Source: Trichomonas vaginalis G3 (taxonomy: Eukaryota; Parabasalia; Trichomonadida; Trichomonadidae). Taken from it: a stretch of 64,000 nt of DNA. The notes under the pieces are model-generated. The model was not told the DNA's origin and made no database searches. It was given only the letters and a program-made list of their open reading frames with translations. Numbering within the stretch: the first letter of the stretch is position 1; each line of letters opens with the position of its first letter. Position numbers and translations under genes: made by a program. The stretch is from NCBI RefSeq assembly GCF_026262505.1, contig NC_067205.1:23593585-23657584 (forward strand), given 5' to 3'. This document shows, in pieces, positions 26,487-43,300 of this stretch.

Positions 26487-29400
26487 TGAACGTAAACATT
26501 ATTTTTGGATCATTTACGCTCATTACGATGAAGTTTTGACACGAAGTGAAGAATTGCACTTCGTCAAAAAAGTGAAGGTTCCCGACGGTTTCAAACCGCC
26601 ATACTTTACATTTTGTACAAAAATATTGTGAGTAAATGAACTCATTATTTTTTGCATCATGACAAAACAAACATATACGAAGAAATCATGACAAAACATT
26701 TACGCTCATTACGATGAAGAAGTCATGAAAATTCATGAGGTGAGAAAAGAGGTGAGATCTCACCTCTTCACCTAAACATTATTTTTGGGTCATTTACGTT
26801 CATTACGAAGAAATCATGACAAAACCTATACGAAGAAATCATGACAAAACATTTACGATGAAGAAGTCATGACAAAGCATATACGATGAAGTTTCGGACA
26901 AATCATTTACGTTCATGTTTGACAAAGCATATACGATGAAATCATGACAAAACATTTACGATGAAGTCATGACAAAACATATACGAAGAAGTTTCGACAA
27001 AATGTACGATGAAATCATGACAAAACATATACGATGAAGTTTTGACAAAACATATACGAAGAAGTCATGACAAAACATAAACGAAGAAGTCATGACAAAA
27101 CATAACGAAGAAATCATGACAAAACATAAACGAAGAAATCATGACAAAACATTTACGATGAAGTCATGACAAAACATATACGAAGAAGTTTCGACAAAAC
27201 ATGTACGATGAAATCATGACAAAACTTACGATGAAGTTTTGACAAAACATATACGAAGAAGTCATGACAAAAACATAAACGAAGAAGTCATGACAACATA
27301 ACGAAGAACATGACAAAACATTACGATGAAGAAGTCATGACAAAGCATAAACGAAGAAATCATGACAAATCATTTACGTTCATTACGATGAAGAAATCAT
27401 GACAAAACATGTACGTTCATGTTTGACAAAACATTACGATGAAGAAATCATGACAAAACATAAACGAAGAAATCATGACAAATCATTTACGTTCATTACG
27501 ATGAAGAAATCATGACAAACATGTACGTTCATGTTTGACAAAACATTTACGATGAAGAAATCATGACAAAACATAAACGAAGAAATCATGACAAATCATT
27601 TACGTTCATTACGATGAAGAAGTCATGACAAAACATTACGTTCATGTTTGACAAAACATTTACGATGAAGAAATCATGACAAAACATAAACGAAGAAATC
27701 ATGACAAATCATTTACGTTCATTACGATGAAGAAGTCATGACAAAACATCTACGTTCATGTTTGACAAAACATTTACGATGAAGAAATCATGACAAAACA
27801 TAAACGAAGAAATCATGACAAATCATTTACGTTCATTACGATGAAGAAGTCATGACAAAACATGTACGTTCATGTTTGACAAAAACATTTACGATGAAGA
27901 AATCATGACAAAACATGTACGTTCATGTTTGACAAAACATTTACGATGAAGAAATCATGACAAAACATAAACGAAGAAATCATGACAAATCATTTACGTT
28001 CATTACGATGAAGAAGTCATGACAAAACATCTACGTTCATGTTTGACAAAACATTTACGATGAAGTTTCGACAAAACATTTACACTCATTACGATGAAGA
28101 AGTCATGACAAATCATTTACGTTCATTACGATGAAGAAGTCTTGACAAAACATTTACGCTCATGTTTGACAAAACATTTACACTCATTACGATGAAGAAG
28201 TCTTGACAAAGCATATACGTTCATTACGATGAAGAAGTCATGACAAAACATATACGCTCATGTTTGACAAAACATATACGCTCATGTTTGACAAAACATA
28301 TACGCTCATTACGATGAAGAAATCATGACAAAACATTTACGATGAAGTAGTGACAAAACATATACGATGAAGAAGTCTTGACAAAACATTTACGCTCATG
28401 TTTGACAAAGCATATACGTTCATTACGATGAAGAAGTCATGACAAAGCATATACGATGAAATCATGACAAAACATAAACGAAGAAATCATGACAAAACAT
28501 TTCCGATGAAGAAATCATGAAAATTCATGAGGTGAGAAAAGAGGTGAGAAAAGAGGTGAGATCTCACCTCTTCACCTAAACATTATTTTTGGGTCATTTA
28601 CGCTCATTACGAAGAAATCATGACAAAACATGTACGAAGAAATCATGACAAAATATAAACGTTCATTCCGATGAAGAAATCATGAAAATTCAATGAGGTG
28701 AGAAAAGAGGTGAGATCTCACCTCTTCACCTAAAATATATTTTTGTCTGATTTACGCTCATTACGATGAAGAAATCATGACAAAACATTTACGAAGAAGA
28801 AATCATGACAAAGCATATACGCTCATTACGATGAAGAAATCATGACAAAACATTTACGATGAAGAAGTCTTGACAAAGCATATACGTTCATGTTTGACAC
28901 ATTCATTTACACTCATTACGATGAAGAAATCATGACAAAACATATACAATGAAGAAATCATGAGATTAGAAATGAGGTTAGATCTAACCATCTACCCTAA
29001 ACATTATTTTTAGTCGTTTACGTTCATTACGATGAAGAAGTTTCGACACATTCATTTACGCTCATTACGATAAAATCATCATGACAAAACATATACGTTC
29101 ATTACGATGAAGAAATCATGAAAATTCAATGAGGTGAGAAAAGAGGTGAGATCTAACCATCTACCCTAAACATTATTTTTGGATCATTTACACTCATTCC
29201 GATGAAGAAGTTTCGACAAAACATTAACGATAAAATCATCATGACAAAACATTAACGTTCATTACGATGAAGTGTTCTGATGAAGTCATAACTGCCTTCC
29301 TCCTGTGTTGTTGTCTAAATGTCATGTTGTCTCATTTTTTCAGAGAAGTTAAATGACCTGGTAGCACATGGTAACATGGTAGCACCTTCAGTTCTTCAAA

Positions 29401-30386
29401 AATAATTAATTATTGAATGACCTAAAAACCATTAATGAAAACATTATTTTTGGATCATTTACACTCATTACGATGAAGAAGTTTCGACAAAACATTAACG
29501 TTCATTACGATGAAGAAGTTTTGACAAAACATATACGTTCATTACGATGAAGAAATCATGAAAATTCAATGAGGTGAGAAAAGAGGTGAGATCTCACCTC
29601 TTCACCTAAACATTATTTTTGGGTCATTTACGCTCATTACGATGAAGAAATCATGACAAAACATTTACGAAGAAGTTTTGACAAAACATATACGAAGAAG
29701 TTTTGACAAAACATATACGTTCATTACGATGAAGAAATCATGACAAAACATTTACGAAGAAGTTTTGACAAAACATATACGTTCATTACTATGAAGTTTA
29801 TTTCCTGCTGTGTTGTCAAAATGTCATGTTGTCACACTTTTTCAGAGAAGTTAAATGACCGAGTGACACATGGTGACGTAGTGACACCTTCAGTTCTTCA
29901 AAAATAAGTCATAACTGCCTTCCTCCTGTGTTGTTGTCTAAATGTCATGTTGTCTCATTTTTTCAGAGAAGTTAAATGACCGAGTGACACATGGTGACGT
30001 AGTGACACCTTCAGTTCTTCAAAAATAAGTCATAACTGCCTTCCTCCTGTGTTGTTGTCTAAATGTCATGTTGTCTCATTTTTTCAGAGAAGTTAAATGA
30101 CCGAGTGACACATGGTGACGTAGTGACACCTTCAGTTCTTCAAAAATAAGTCATAACTGCCTTCCTCCTGTGTTGTTGTCAAAATGTCATGAGTTAAATT
30201 ACCTGGTGACCGAGTGGCACCTTCAGTTCTTCAAAAATAAGTCATAACTGCCTTCCTCCTGTGTTGTTGTCTAAATGTCATGTTGTCTCATTTTTTCAGA
30301 GAAGTTAAATAACCTGGTGACACATGGTGACGTAGTGACACCTTCAGTTCTTCAAAAATAATTAATTATTGAATAACCTGAAACCA
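26487..30386 (+). repeat. Higher-order unit 8
   Basis: Normal block order with five terminal copies. A group of one- to two-base differences lies near 27,000-27,330. Confidence 0.9.
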
Positions 30387-33300
30387 TGAACGTAAACATT
30401 ATTTTTGGATCATTTACGCTCATTACGATGAAGTTTTGACACGAAGTGAAGAATTGCACTTCGTCAAAAAAGTGAAGGTTCCCGACGGTTTCAAACCGCC
30501 ATACTTTACATTTTGTACAAAAATATTGTGAGTAAATGAACTCATTATTTTTTGCATCATGACAAAACATATACGAAGAAATCATGACAAAACATTTACG
30601 CTCATTACGATGAAGAAGTCATGAAAATTCATGAGGTGAGAAAAGAGGTGAGATCTCACCTCTTCACCTAAACATTATTTTTGGGTCATTTACGTTCATT
30701 ACGAAGAAATCATGACAAAACCTATACGAAGAAATCATGACAAAACATTTACGATGAAGAAGTCATGACAAAGCATATACGATGAAGTTTCGACAAATCA
30801 TTTACGTTCATGTTTGACAAAGCATATACGATGAAATCATGACAAAACATTTACGATGAAGTCATGACAAAACATATACGAAGAAGTTTCGACAAAACAT
30901 GTACGATGAAATCATGACAAAACATATACGATGAAGTTTTGACAAAACATATACGAAGAAGTCATGACAAAACATAAACGAAGAAGTCATGACAAAACAT
31001 AAACGAAGAAATCATGACAAAACATAAACGAAGAAATCATGACAAAACATTTACGATGAAGTCATGACAAAACATATACGAAGAAGTTTCGACAAAACAT
31101 GTACGATGAAATCATGACAAAACATATACGATGAAGTTTTGACAAAACATATACGAAGAAGTCATGACAAAACATAAACGAAGAAGTCATGACAAAACAT
31201 AAACGAAGAAATCATGACAAAACATTTACGATGAAGAAGTCATGACAAAGCATAAACGAAGAAATCATGACAAATCATTTACGTTCATTACGATGAAGAA
31301 ATCATGACAAAACATGTACGTTCATGTTTGACAAAACATTTACGATGAAGAAATCATGACAAAACATAAACGAAGAAATCATGACAAATCATTTACGTTC
31401 ATTACGATGAAGAAATCATGACAAAACATGTACGTTCATGTTTGACAAAACATTTACGATGAAGAAATCATGACAAAACATAAACGAAGAAATCATGACA
31501 AATCATTTACGTTCATTACGATGAAGAAGTCATGACAAAACATCTACGTTCATGTTTGACAAAACATTTACGATGAAGAAATCATGACAAAACATAAACG
31601 AAGAAATCATGACAAATCATTTACGTTCATTACGATGAAGAAGTCATGACAAAACATCTACGTTCATGTTTGACAAAACATTTACGATGAAGAAATCATG
31701 ACAAAACATAAACGAAGAAATCATGACAAATCATTTACGTTCATTACGATGAAGAAGTCATGACAAAACATGTACGTTCATGTTTGACAAAACATTTACG
31801 ATGAAGAAATCATGACAAAACATGTACGTTCATGTTTGACAAAACATTTACGATGAAGAAATCATGACAAAACATAAACGAAGAAATCATGACAAATCAT
31901 TTACGTTCATTACGATGAAGAAGTCATGACAAAACATCTACGTTCATGTTTGACAAAACATTTACGATGAAGTTTCGACAAAACATTTACACTCATTACG
32001 ATGAAGAAGTCATGACAAATCATTTACGTTCATTACGATGAAGAAGTCTTGACAAAACATTTACGCTCATGTTTGACAAAACATTTACACTCATTACGAT
32101 GAAGAAGTCTTGACAAAGCATATACGTTCATTACGATGAAGAAGTCATGACAAAACATATACGCTCATGTTTGACAAAACATATACGCTCATGTTTGACA
32201 AAACATATACGCTCATTACGATGAAGAAATCATGACAAAACATTTACGATGAAGTAGTGACAAAACATATACGATGAAGAAGTCTTGACAAAACATTTAC
32301 GCTCATGTTTGACAAAGCATATACGTTCATTACGATGAAGAAGTCATGACAAAGCATATACGATGAAATCATGACAAAACATAAACGAAGAAATCATGAC
32401 AAAACATTTCCGATGAAGAAATCATGAAAATTCATGAGGTGAGAAAAGAGGTGAGAAAAGAGGTGAGATCTCACCTCTTCACCTAAACATTATTTTTGGG
32501 TCATTTACGCTCATTACGAAGAAATCATGACAAAACATGTACGAAGAAATCATGACAAAATATAAACGTTCATTCCGATGAAGAAATCATGAAAATTCAA
32601 TGAGGTGAGAAAAGAGGTGAGATCTCACCTCTTCACCTAAAATATATTTTTGTCTGATTTACGCTCATTACGATGAAGAAATCATGACAAAACATTTACG
32701 AAGAAGAAATCATGACAAAGCATATACGCTCATTACGATGAAGAAATCATGACAAAACATTTACGATGAAGAAGTCTTGACAAAGCATATACGTTCATGT
32801 TTGACACATTCATTTACACTCATTACGATGAAGAAATCATGACAAAACATATACAATGAAGAAATCATGAGATTAGAAATGAGATTAGAAATGAGGTTAG
32901 ATCTAACCATCTACCCTAAACATTATTTTTAGTCGTTTACGTTCATTACGATGAAGAAGTTTCGACACATTCATTTACGCTCATTACGATAAAATCATCA
33001 TGACAAAACATATACGTTCATTACGATGAAAGAAATCATGAAAATTCAATGAGGTGAGAAAAGAGGTGAGATCTAACCATCTACCCTAAACATTATTTTT
33101 GGATCATTTACACTCATTCCGATGAAGAAGTTTCGACAAAACATTAACGATAAAATCATCATGACAAAACATTAACGTTCATGTTTGACAAAACATATAC
33201 GCTCATTACGATGAAGAAATCATGACAAAACATTTACGAGAAGAAATCATGACAAAGCATATACGCTCATTACGATGAAGAAATCATGACAAAACATTTA

Positions 33301-36300
33301 CGATGAAGAAGTCTTGACAAAACATTTACGTTCATGTTTGACAAAGCATATACGCTCATTACGATGAAGAAGTCTTGACAAAACATTTACGATGAAGAAG
33401 TCTTGACAAAGCATATACGTTCATGTTTGACACATTCATTTACACTCATTACGATGAAGAAATCATGACAAAACATATACAATGAAGAAATCATGAGATT
33501 AGAAATGAGATTAGAAATGAGGTTAGATCTAACCATCTACCCTAAACATTATTTTTAGTCGTTTACGTTCATTACGATGAAGAAGTTTCGACACATTCAT
33601 TTACGCTCATTACGATAAAATCATCATGACAAAACATATACGTTCATTACGATGAAGAAATCATGAAAATTCAATGAGGTGAGAAAAAGAGGTGAGATCT
33701 AACCATCTACCCTAAACATTATTTTTGGATCATTTACACTCATTCCGATGAAGAAGTTTCGACAAAACATTAACGATAAAATCATCATGACAAAACATTA
33801 ACGTTCATTACGATGAAGTGTTCTGATGAAGTCATAACTGCCTTCCTCCTGTGTTGTTGTCTAAATGTCATGTTGTCTCATTTTTTCAGAGAAGTTAAAT
33901 GACCTGGTAGCACATGGTAACATGGTAGCACCTTCAGTTCTTCAAAAATAATTAATTATTGAATGACCTAAAAACCATTAATGAAAACATTATTTTTGGA
34001 TCATTTACACTCATTACGATGAAGAAGTTTCGACAAAACATTAACGTTCATTACGATGAAGAAGTTTTGACAAAACATATACGTTCATTACGATGAAGAA
34101 ATCATGAAAATTCAATGAGGTGAGAAAAGAGGTGAGATCTCACCTCTTCACCTAAACATTATTTTTGGGTCATTTACGCTCATTACGATGAAGAAATCAT
34201 GACAAAACATTTACGAAGAAGTTTTGACAAAACATATACGAAGAAGTTTTGACAAAACATATACGTTCATTACGATGAAGAAATCATGACAAAACATTTA
34301 CGAAGAAGTTTTGACAAAACATTTACACTCATTACGATGAAGAAGTCATGACAAATCATTTACGTTCATTACGATGAAGAAGTCTTGACAAAACATTTAC
34401 GCTCATGTTTGACAAAACATTTACACTCATTACGATGAAGAAGTCTTGACAAAGCATATACGTTCATTACGATGAAGAAGTCATGACAAAACATATACGC
34501 TCATGTTTGACAAAACATATACGCTCATGTTTGACAAAACATATACGCTCATTACGATGAAGAAATCATGACAAAACATTTACGATGAAGTAGTGACAAA
34601 ACATATACGATGAAGAAGTCTTGACAAAACATTTACGCTCATGTTTGACAAAGCATATACGTTCATTACGATGAAGAAGTCATGACAAAGCATATACGAT
34701 GAAATCATGACAAAACATAAACGAAGAAATCATGACAAAACATTTCCGATGAAGAAATCATGAAAATTCATGAGGTGAGAAAAGAGGTGAGAAAAGAGGT
34801 GAGAAAAGAGGTGAGATCTCACCTCTTCACCTAAACATTATTTTTGGGTCATTTACGCTCATTACGAAGAAATCATGACAAAACATGTACGAAGAAATCA
34901 TGACAAAATATAAACGTTCATTCCGATGAAGAAATCATGAAAATTCAATGAGGTGAGAAAAGAGGTGAGATCTCACCTCTTCACCTAAAATATATTTTTG
35001 TCTGATTTACGCTCATTACGATGAAGAAATCATGACAAAACATTTACGAAGAAGAAATCATGACAAAGCATATACGCTCATTACGATGAAGAAATCATGA
35101 CAAAACATTTACGATGAAGAAGTCTTGACAAAGCATATACGTTCATGTTTGACACATTCATTTACACTCATTACGATGAAGAAATCATGACAAAACATAT
35201 ACAATGAAGAAATCATGAGATTAGAAATGAGATTAGAAATGAGGTTAGATCTAACCATCTACCCTAAACATTATTTTTAGTCGTTTACGTTCATTACGAT
35301 GAAGAAGTTTCGACACATTCATTTACGCTCATTACGATAAAATCATCATGACAAAACATATACGTTCATTACGATGAAGAAATCATGAAAATTCAATGAG
35401 GTGAGAAAAGAGGTGAGATCTAACCATCTACCCTAAACATTATTTTTGGATCATTTACACTCATTCCGATGAAGAAGTTTCGACAAAACATTAACGATAA
35501 AATCATCATGACAAAACATTAACGTTCATTACGATGAAGTGTTCTGATGAAGTCATAACTGCCTTCCTCCTGTGTTGTTGTCTAAATGTCATGTTGTCTC
35601 ATTTTTTCAGAGAAGTTAAATGACCTGGTAGCACATGGTAACATGGTAGCACCTTCAGTTCTTCAAAAATAATTAATTATTGAATGACCTAAAAACCATT
35701 AATGAAAACATTATTTTTGGATCATTTACACTCATTACGATGAAGAAGTTTCGACAAAACATTAACGTTCATTACGATGAAGAAGTTTTGAAAAACATAT
35801 ACGTTCATTACGATGAAGAAATCATGAAAATTCAATGAGGTGAGAAAAGAGGTGAGATCTCACCTCTTCACCTAAACATTATTTTTGGGTCATTTACGCT
35901 CATTACGATGAAGAAATCATGACAAAACATTACGAAGAAGTTTTGACAAAACATATACGAAGAAGTTTTGACAAAACATATACGTTCATTACGATGAAGA
36001 AATCATGACAAAACATTTACGAAGAAGTTTTGACAAAACATATACGTTCATTACGATGAAGTTTATTTCCTGCTGTGTTGTCAAAATGTCATGTTGTCAC
36101 ACTTTTTCAGAGAAGTTAAATGACCGAGTGACACATGGTGACGTAGTGACACCTTCAGTTCTTCAAAAATAAGTCATAACTGCCTTCCTCCTGTGTTGTT
36201 GTCTAAATGTCATGTTGTCTCATTTTTTCAGAGAAGTTAAATAACCTGGTGACACATGGTGACGTAGTGACACCTTCAGTTCTTCAAAAATAAGTCATAA

Positions 36301-36652
36301 CTGCCTTCCTCCTGTGTTGTTGTCTAAATGTCATGTTGTCACACTTTTTCAGAGAAGTTAAATGACCGAGTGACACATGGTGACGTAGTGACACCTTCAG
36401 TTCTTCAAAAATAAGTCATAACTGCCTTCCTCCTGTGTTGTTGTCAAAATGTCATGAGTTAAAATTACCTGGTGACCGAGTGGCACCTTCAGTTCTTCAA
36501 AAATAAGTCATAACTGCCTTCCTCCTGTGTTGTTGTCTAAATGTCATGTTGTCTCATTTTTTCAGAGAAGTTAAATAACCTGGTGACACATGGTGACGTA
36601 GTGACACCTTCAGTTCTTCAAAAATAATTAATTATTGAATAACCTGAAACCA
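30387..36652 (+). repeat. Higher-order unit 9 (compound)
   Basis: At 6266 bp this is close to two units fused. The hairpin segment is repeated near 32,880-33,800. At about 34,320 the sequence jumps from the late minisatellite back into early minisatellite, skipping the terminal 121-bp block and the anchor. The rest of a normal unit then follows. Unequal exchange between units at short shared motifs explains this. Confidence 0.9.
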
Positions 36653-39600
36653 TGAACGTAAACATTATTTTTGGATCATTTACGCTCATTACGATGAAGT
36701 TTTGACACGAAGTGAAGAATTGCACTTCGTCAAAAAAGTGAAGGTTCCCGACGGTTTCAAACCGCCATACTTTACATTTTGTACAAAAATATTGTGAGTA
36801 AATGAACTCATTATTTTTTGCATCATGACAAAACATATACGAAGAAATCATGACAAAACATTTACGCTCATTACGATGAAGAAATCATGAAAATTCATGA
36901 GGTGAGAAAAGAGGTGAGATCTCACCTCTTCACCTAAACATTATTTTTGGGTCATTTACGTTCATTACGAAGAAATCATGACAAAACCTATACGAAGAAA
37001 TCATGACAAACATTTACGATGAAGAAGTCATGACAAAAGCATATACGATGAAGTTTCGACAAATCATTTACGTTCATGTTTGACAAAGCATATACGATGA
37101 AATCATGACAAAACATTTACGATGAAGTCATGACAAAACATATACGAAGAAGTTTCGACAAAACATGTACGATGAAATCATGACAAAACATATACGATGA
37201 AGTTTGACAAAACATATACGAAGAAGTTCATGACAAAACATAAACGAAGAAGTCATGACAAAACATAAACGAAGAAATCATGACAAAACATAAACGAAAA
37301 ATCATGACAAAACATTTACGATGAAGTCATGACAAAACATAATACGAAGAAGTTTCGACAAAACATTGTACGATGAAATCATGACAAAACATATACGATG
37401 AAGTTTGACAAAACATATACGAAGAAGTCATGACAAAACATAAACGAAGAAGTCATGACAAACAAACGAAGAAATCATGACAAAAACATTTACGATGAAG
37501 TCATGACAAAAGCATAAACGAAGAAATCATGACAAATCATTTACGTTCATTACGATGAAGAAATCATGACAAAACATGTACGTTCATGTTTGACAAAACA
37601 TTTACGATGAAGAAATCATGACAAAACATAAACGAAGAAATCATGACAAATCATTTACGTTCATTACGATGAAGAAATCATGACAAAACATGTACGTTCA
37701 TGTTTGACAAAACATTTACGATGAAGAAATCATGACAAAACATAAACGAAGAAATCATGACAAATCATTTACGTTCATTACGATGAAGAAGTCATGACAA
37801 AACATGTACGTTCATGTTTGACAAAACATTTACGATGAAGAAATCATGACAAAACATAAACGAAGAAATCATGACAAATCATTTACGTTCATTACGATGA
37901 AGAAGTCATGACAAAACATGTACGTTCATGTTTGACAAAACATTTACGATGAAGAAGTCATGACAAAACATGTACGTTCATGTTTGACAAACATTTACGA
38001 TGAAGTTTCGACAAAACATTTACACTCATTACGATGAAGAAGTCATGACAAATCATTTACGTTCATTACGATGAAGAAGTCTTGACAAAACATTTACGCT
38101 CATGTTTGACAAAACATTACACTCATTACGATGAAGAAGTCTTGACAAAGCATATACGTTCATTACGATGAAGAAGTCATGACAAAACATATACGCTCAT
38201 GTTTGACAAAACATATACGTCATGTTTGACAAAACATATACGCTCATTACGATGAAGAAATCATGACAAAACATTTACGATGAAGTAGTGACAAAACATA
38301 TACGATGAAGAAGTCTTGACAAAAACATTTACGCTCATGTTTGACAAAGCATATACGTTCATTACGATGAAGAAGTCATGACAAAGCATATACGATGAAA
38401 TCATGACAAAACATAAACGAAGAAATCATGACAAAAACATTTCCGATGAAGAAATCATGAAAATTCATGAGGTGAGAAAAGAGGTGAGAAAAGAGGTGAG
38501 AAAAGAGGTGAGATCTCACCTCTTCACCTAAACATTAATTTTTGGGTCATTTACGCTCATTACGAAGAAATCATGACAAAACATGTACGAAGAAATCATG
38601 ACAAAATATAAACGTTCATTCCGATGAAGAAATCATGAAAATTCAATGAGGTGAGAAAAGAGGTGAGATCTCACCTCTTACCTAAAATATTATTTTTGTC
38701 TGATTTACGCTCATTACGATGAAGAAATCATGACAAAACATTTACGAAGAAGAAATCATGACAAAGCATTATACGCTCATTACGATGAAGAAATCATGAC
38801 AAAACATTTACGATGAAGAAGTCTTGACAAAGCATATACGTTCATGTTTGACACATTCATTTACACTCATTACGATGAAGAAATCATGACAAAACATATA
38901 CAATGAAGAAATCATGAGATTAGAATGAGATTAGAAATGAGGTTAGATCTAACCATCTACCCTAAACATTATTTTTAGTCGTTTACGTTCATTACGATGA
39001 AGAAGTTCGACACATTCATTTACGCTCATTACGATAAAATCATCATGACAAAACATATACGTTCATTACGATGAAGAAATCATGAAAATTCAATGAGGTG
39101 AGAAAAGAGGTGAGATCTAACCATCTACCCTAAACATTATTTTTGGATATTTACACTCATTCCGATGAAGAAGTTTCGACAAACATTAACGATAAAATCA
39201 TCATGACAAAACATTAACGTTCATTACGATGAAGTGTTTGATGAAGTCATAACTGCCTTCCTCCTGTGTTGTTGTCTAAATGTCATGTTGTCTCATTTTT
39301 TCAGAGAAGTTAAATGACCTGGTAGCACATGGTAACATGGTAGCACCTTCAGTTCTTAAAAATAATTAATTATTGAATGACCTAAAACCATTAATGAAAA
39401 CATTATTTTTGGATCATTTACACTCATTACGATGAAGAAGTTTCGACAAACATTAACGTTCATTACGATGAAGAAGTTTTGACAAAACATATACGTTCAT
39501 TACGATGAAGAAATCATGAAAATTCAATGAGGTGAGAAAAGAGGTGAGATCTCACCTCTTCACCTAAACATTATTTTTGGTCATTTACGCTCATTTACGA

Positions 39601-40342
39601 TGAAGAAATCATGACAAAACATTTACGAAGAAGTTTTGACAAAACATATACGAAGAAGTTTTGACAAAACATATACGTTCATTACGATGAAGAAATCATG
39701 ACAAAACATTTACGAAGAAGTTTTGACAAAACATATACGTTCATTTACGATGAAGTTTATTTCCTGCTGTGTTGTCAAAATGTCATGTTGTCACACTTTT
39801 TCAGAGAAGTTAAATGACCGAGTGACACATGGTGACGTAGTGACACCTTCAGTTCTTCAAAAATAAGTCATAACTGCCTTCTCCTGTGTTGTTGTCTAAA
39901 TGTCATGTTGTCTCATTTTTTCAGAGAAGTTAAATGACCGAGTGACACATGGTGACGTAGTGACACCTCAGTTCTTCAAAAATAAGTCATAACTGCCTTC
40001 CTCCTGTGTTGTTGTCTAAATGTCATGTTGTCTCATTTTTTCAGAGAAGTTAAATGACCGAGTGACACATGGTGACGTAGTGACACCTTCAGTTCTTCAA
40101 AAATAAGTCATAACTGCCTCCTCCTGTGTTGTTGTCAAAATGTCATGAGTTAAATTACTGGTGACCGAGTGGCACCTTCAGTTCTTCAAAAATAAGTCAT
40201 AACTGCCTTCCTCCTGTGTTGTTGTCTAAATGTTATGTTGTCTCATTTTTTCAGAGAAGTTAAATAACCTGGTGACACATGGTGACGTAGTGACACCTTT
40301 CAGTTCTTCAAAAATAATTAATTATTGAATAACCTGAAACCA
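36653..40342 (+). repeat. Higher-order unit 10
   Basis: Normal block order. It has the densest scatter of single-base indels in the array (37,000-37,510 and 38,500-40,340), nearly all in A or T runs or at repeated CAAAAC motifs. Confidence 0.9.
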
Positions 40343-43300
40343 TGAACGTAAACATTATTTTTGGATCATTTACGCTCATTACGATGAAGTTTTTGACACG
40401 AAGTGAAGAATTGCACTTCGTCAAAAAAGTGAAGGTTCCGACGGTTTCAAACCGCCATACTTTACATTTTGTACAAAAATATTGTGAGTAATGAACTCAT
40501 TATTTTTTGCATCATGACAAAACATATACGAAGAAATCATGACAAAACATTTACGCTCATTACGATGAAGAAATCATGAAAATTCATGAGGTGAGAAAAG
40601 AGGTGAGATCTCACCTCTTCACCTAAACATTATTTTTGGGTCATTTACGTTCATTACGAAGAAATCATGACAAAACCTATACGAAGAAATCATGACAAAA
40701 CATTTACGATGAAGAAGTCATGACAAAGCATATACGATGAAGTTTCGACAAATCATTTACGTTCATGTTTGACAAAGCATATACGATGAAATCATGACAA
40801 AACATTTACGATGAAATCATGACAAAACATAAACGAAGAAATCATGACAAAACATTTACGATGAAGTCATGACAAAAACATATACGAAGAAGTTTCGACA
40901 AAACATGTACGATGAAATCATGACAAAACATATACGATGAAGTTTTGACAAAACATATACGAAGAAGTCATGACAAAACATAAACGAAGAAGTCATGACA
41001 AAACATAAACGAAGAAATCATGACAAAACATAAACGAAGAAATCATGACAAAACATTTACGATGAAGAAGTCATGACAAAGCATAAACGAAGAAATCATG
41101 ACAAATCATTTACGTTCATTACGATGAAGAAGTCATGACAAAACATGTACGTTCATGTTTGACAAAACATTTACGATGAAGAAATCATGACAAAACATAA
41201 ACGAAGAAATCATGACAAATCATTTACGTTCATTACGATGAAGAAATCATGACAAAACATGTACGTTCATGTTTGACAAAACATTTACGATGAAGAAATC
41301 ATGACAAAACATAAACGAAGAAATCATGACAAATCATTTACGTTCATTACGATGAAGAAATCATGACAAAACATGTACGTTCATGTTTGACAAAACATTT
41401 ACGATGAAGAAATCATGACAAAACATAAACGAAGAAATCATGACAAATCATTTACGTTCATTACGATGAAGAAGTCATGACAAAACATGTACGTTCATGT
41501 TTGACAAAACATTTACGATGAAGAAATCATGACAAAACATAAACGAAGAAATCATGACAAATCATTTACGTTCATTACGATGAAGAAGTCATGACAAAAC
41601 ATCTACGTTCATGTTTGACAAAACATTTACGATGAAGTTTCGACAAAACATTTACACTCATTACGATGAAGAAGTCATGACAAATCATTTACGTTCATTA
41701 CGATGAAGAAGTCTTGAAAAACATTTACGCTCATGTTTGACAAAACATTTACACTCATTACGATGAAGAAGTCTTGACAAAGCATATACGTTCATTACGA
41801 TGAAGAAGTCATGACAAAACATATACGCTCATGTTTGACAAAACATATACGCTCATGTTTGACAAAACATATACGCTCATTACGATGAAGAAATCATGAC
41901 AAAACATTTACGATGAAGTAGTGACAAAACATATACGATGAAGAAGTCTTGACAAAACATTTACGCTCATGTTTGACAAAGCATATACGTTCATTACGAT
42001 GAAGAAGTCATGACAAAGCATATACGATGAAATCATGACAAAACATAAACGAAGAAATCATGACAAAAACATTTCCGATGAAGAAATCATGAAAATTCAT
42101 GAGGTGAGAAAAGAGGTGAGAAAAGAGGTGAGATCTCACCTCTTCACCTAAACATTATTTTTGGGTCATTTACGCTCATTACGAAAGAAAATCATGACAA
42201 ATATAAACGTTCATTCCGATGAAGAAATCATGAAAATTCAATGAGGTGAGAAAGAAGGTGAGATCTCACCTCTTCACCTAAAATATATTTGTCTGATTTA
42301 CGCTCATTACGATGAAGAAATCATGACAAAACATTTACGAAGAAGAAATCATGACAAAGCATATACGCTCATTACGATGAAGAAATCATGACAAAAACAT
42401 TTACGATGAAGAAGTCTTGACAAAGCATATACTTCATGTTTGACACATTCATTTACACTCATTACGATGAAGAAATCATGACAAAACATATACAATGAAG
42501 AAATCATGAGATTAGAAATGAGATTAGAAATGAGGTTAGATCTAACCATCTACCCTAAACATTATTTTTAGTCGTTTACGTTCATTACGATGAAGAAGTT
42601 TCGACACATTCATTTACGCTCATTACGATAAAATCATCATGACAAAACATATACGTTCATTACGATGAAGAAATCATGAAAATTCAATGAGGAGAAAAGA
42701 GGTGAGATTCTAACCATCTACCCTAAACATTATTTTTGGATTCATTTACACTCATTCCGATGAAGAAGTTTCGACAAAACATTAACGATAAAATCATCAT
42801 GACAAAACATTAACGTTCATGTTTGACAAAACATATACGCTCATTACGATGAAGAAATCATGACAAAACATTTACGAAGAAGAAATCATGACAAAGCATA
42901 TACGCTCATTACGATGAAGAAATCATGACAAAACATTTACGATGAAGAAGTCTTGACAAAACATTTACGTTCATGTTTGACAAAGCATATACGCTCATTA
43001 CGATGAAGAAGTCTTGACAAAACATTTACGATGAAGAAGTCTTGACAAAGCATATACGTTCATGTTTGACACATTCATTTACACTCATTACGATGAAGAA
43101 ATCATGACAAAAACATATACAATGAAGAAATCATGAGATTAGAAATGAGATTAGAAATGAGGTTAGATCTAACCATCTACCCTAAACATTATTTTTAGTC
43201 GTTTACGTTCATTACGATGAAGAAGTTTCGACACATTCATTTACGCTCATTACGATAAAATCATCATGACAAAACATATACGTTCATTACGATGAAGAAA

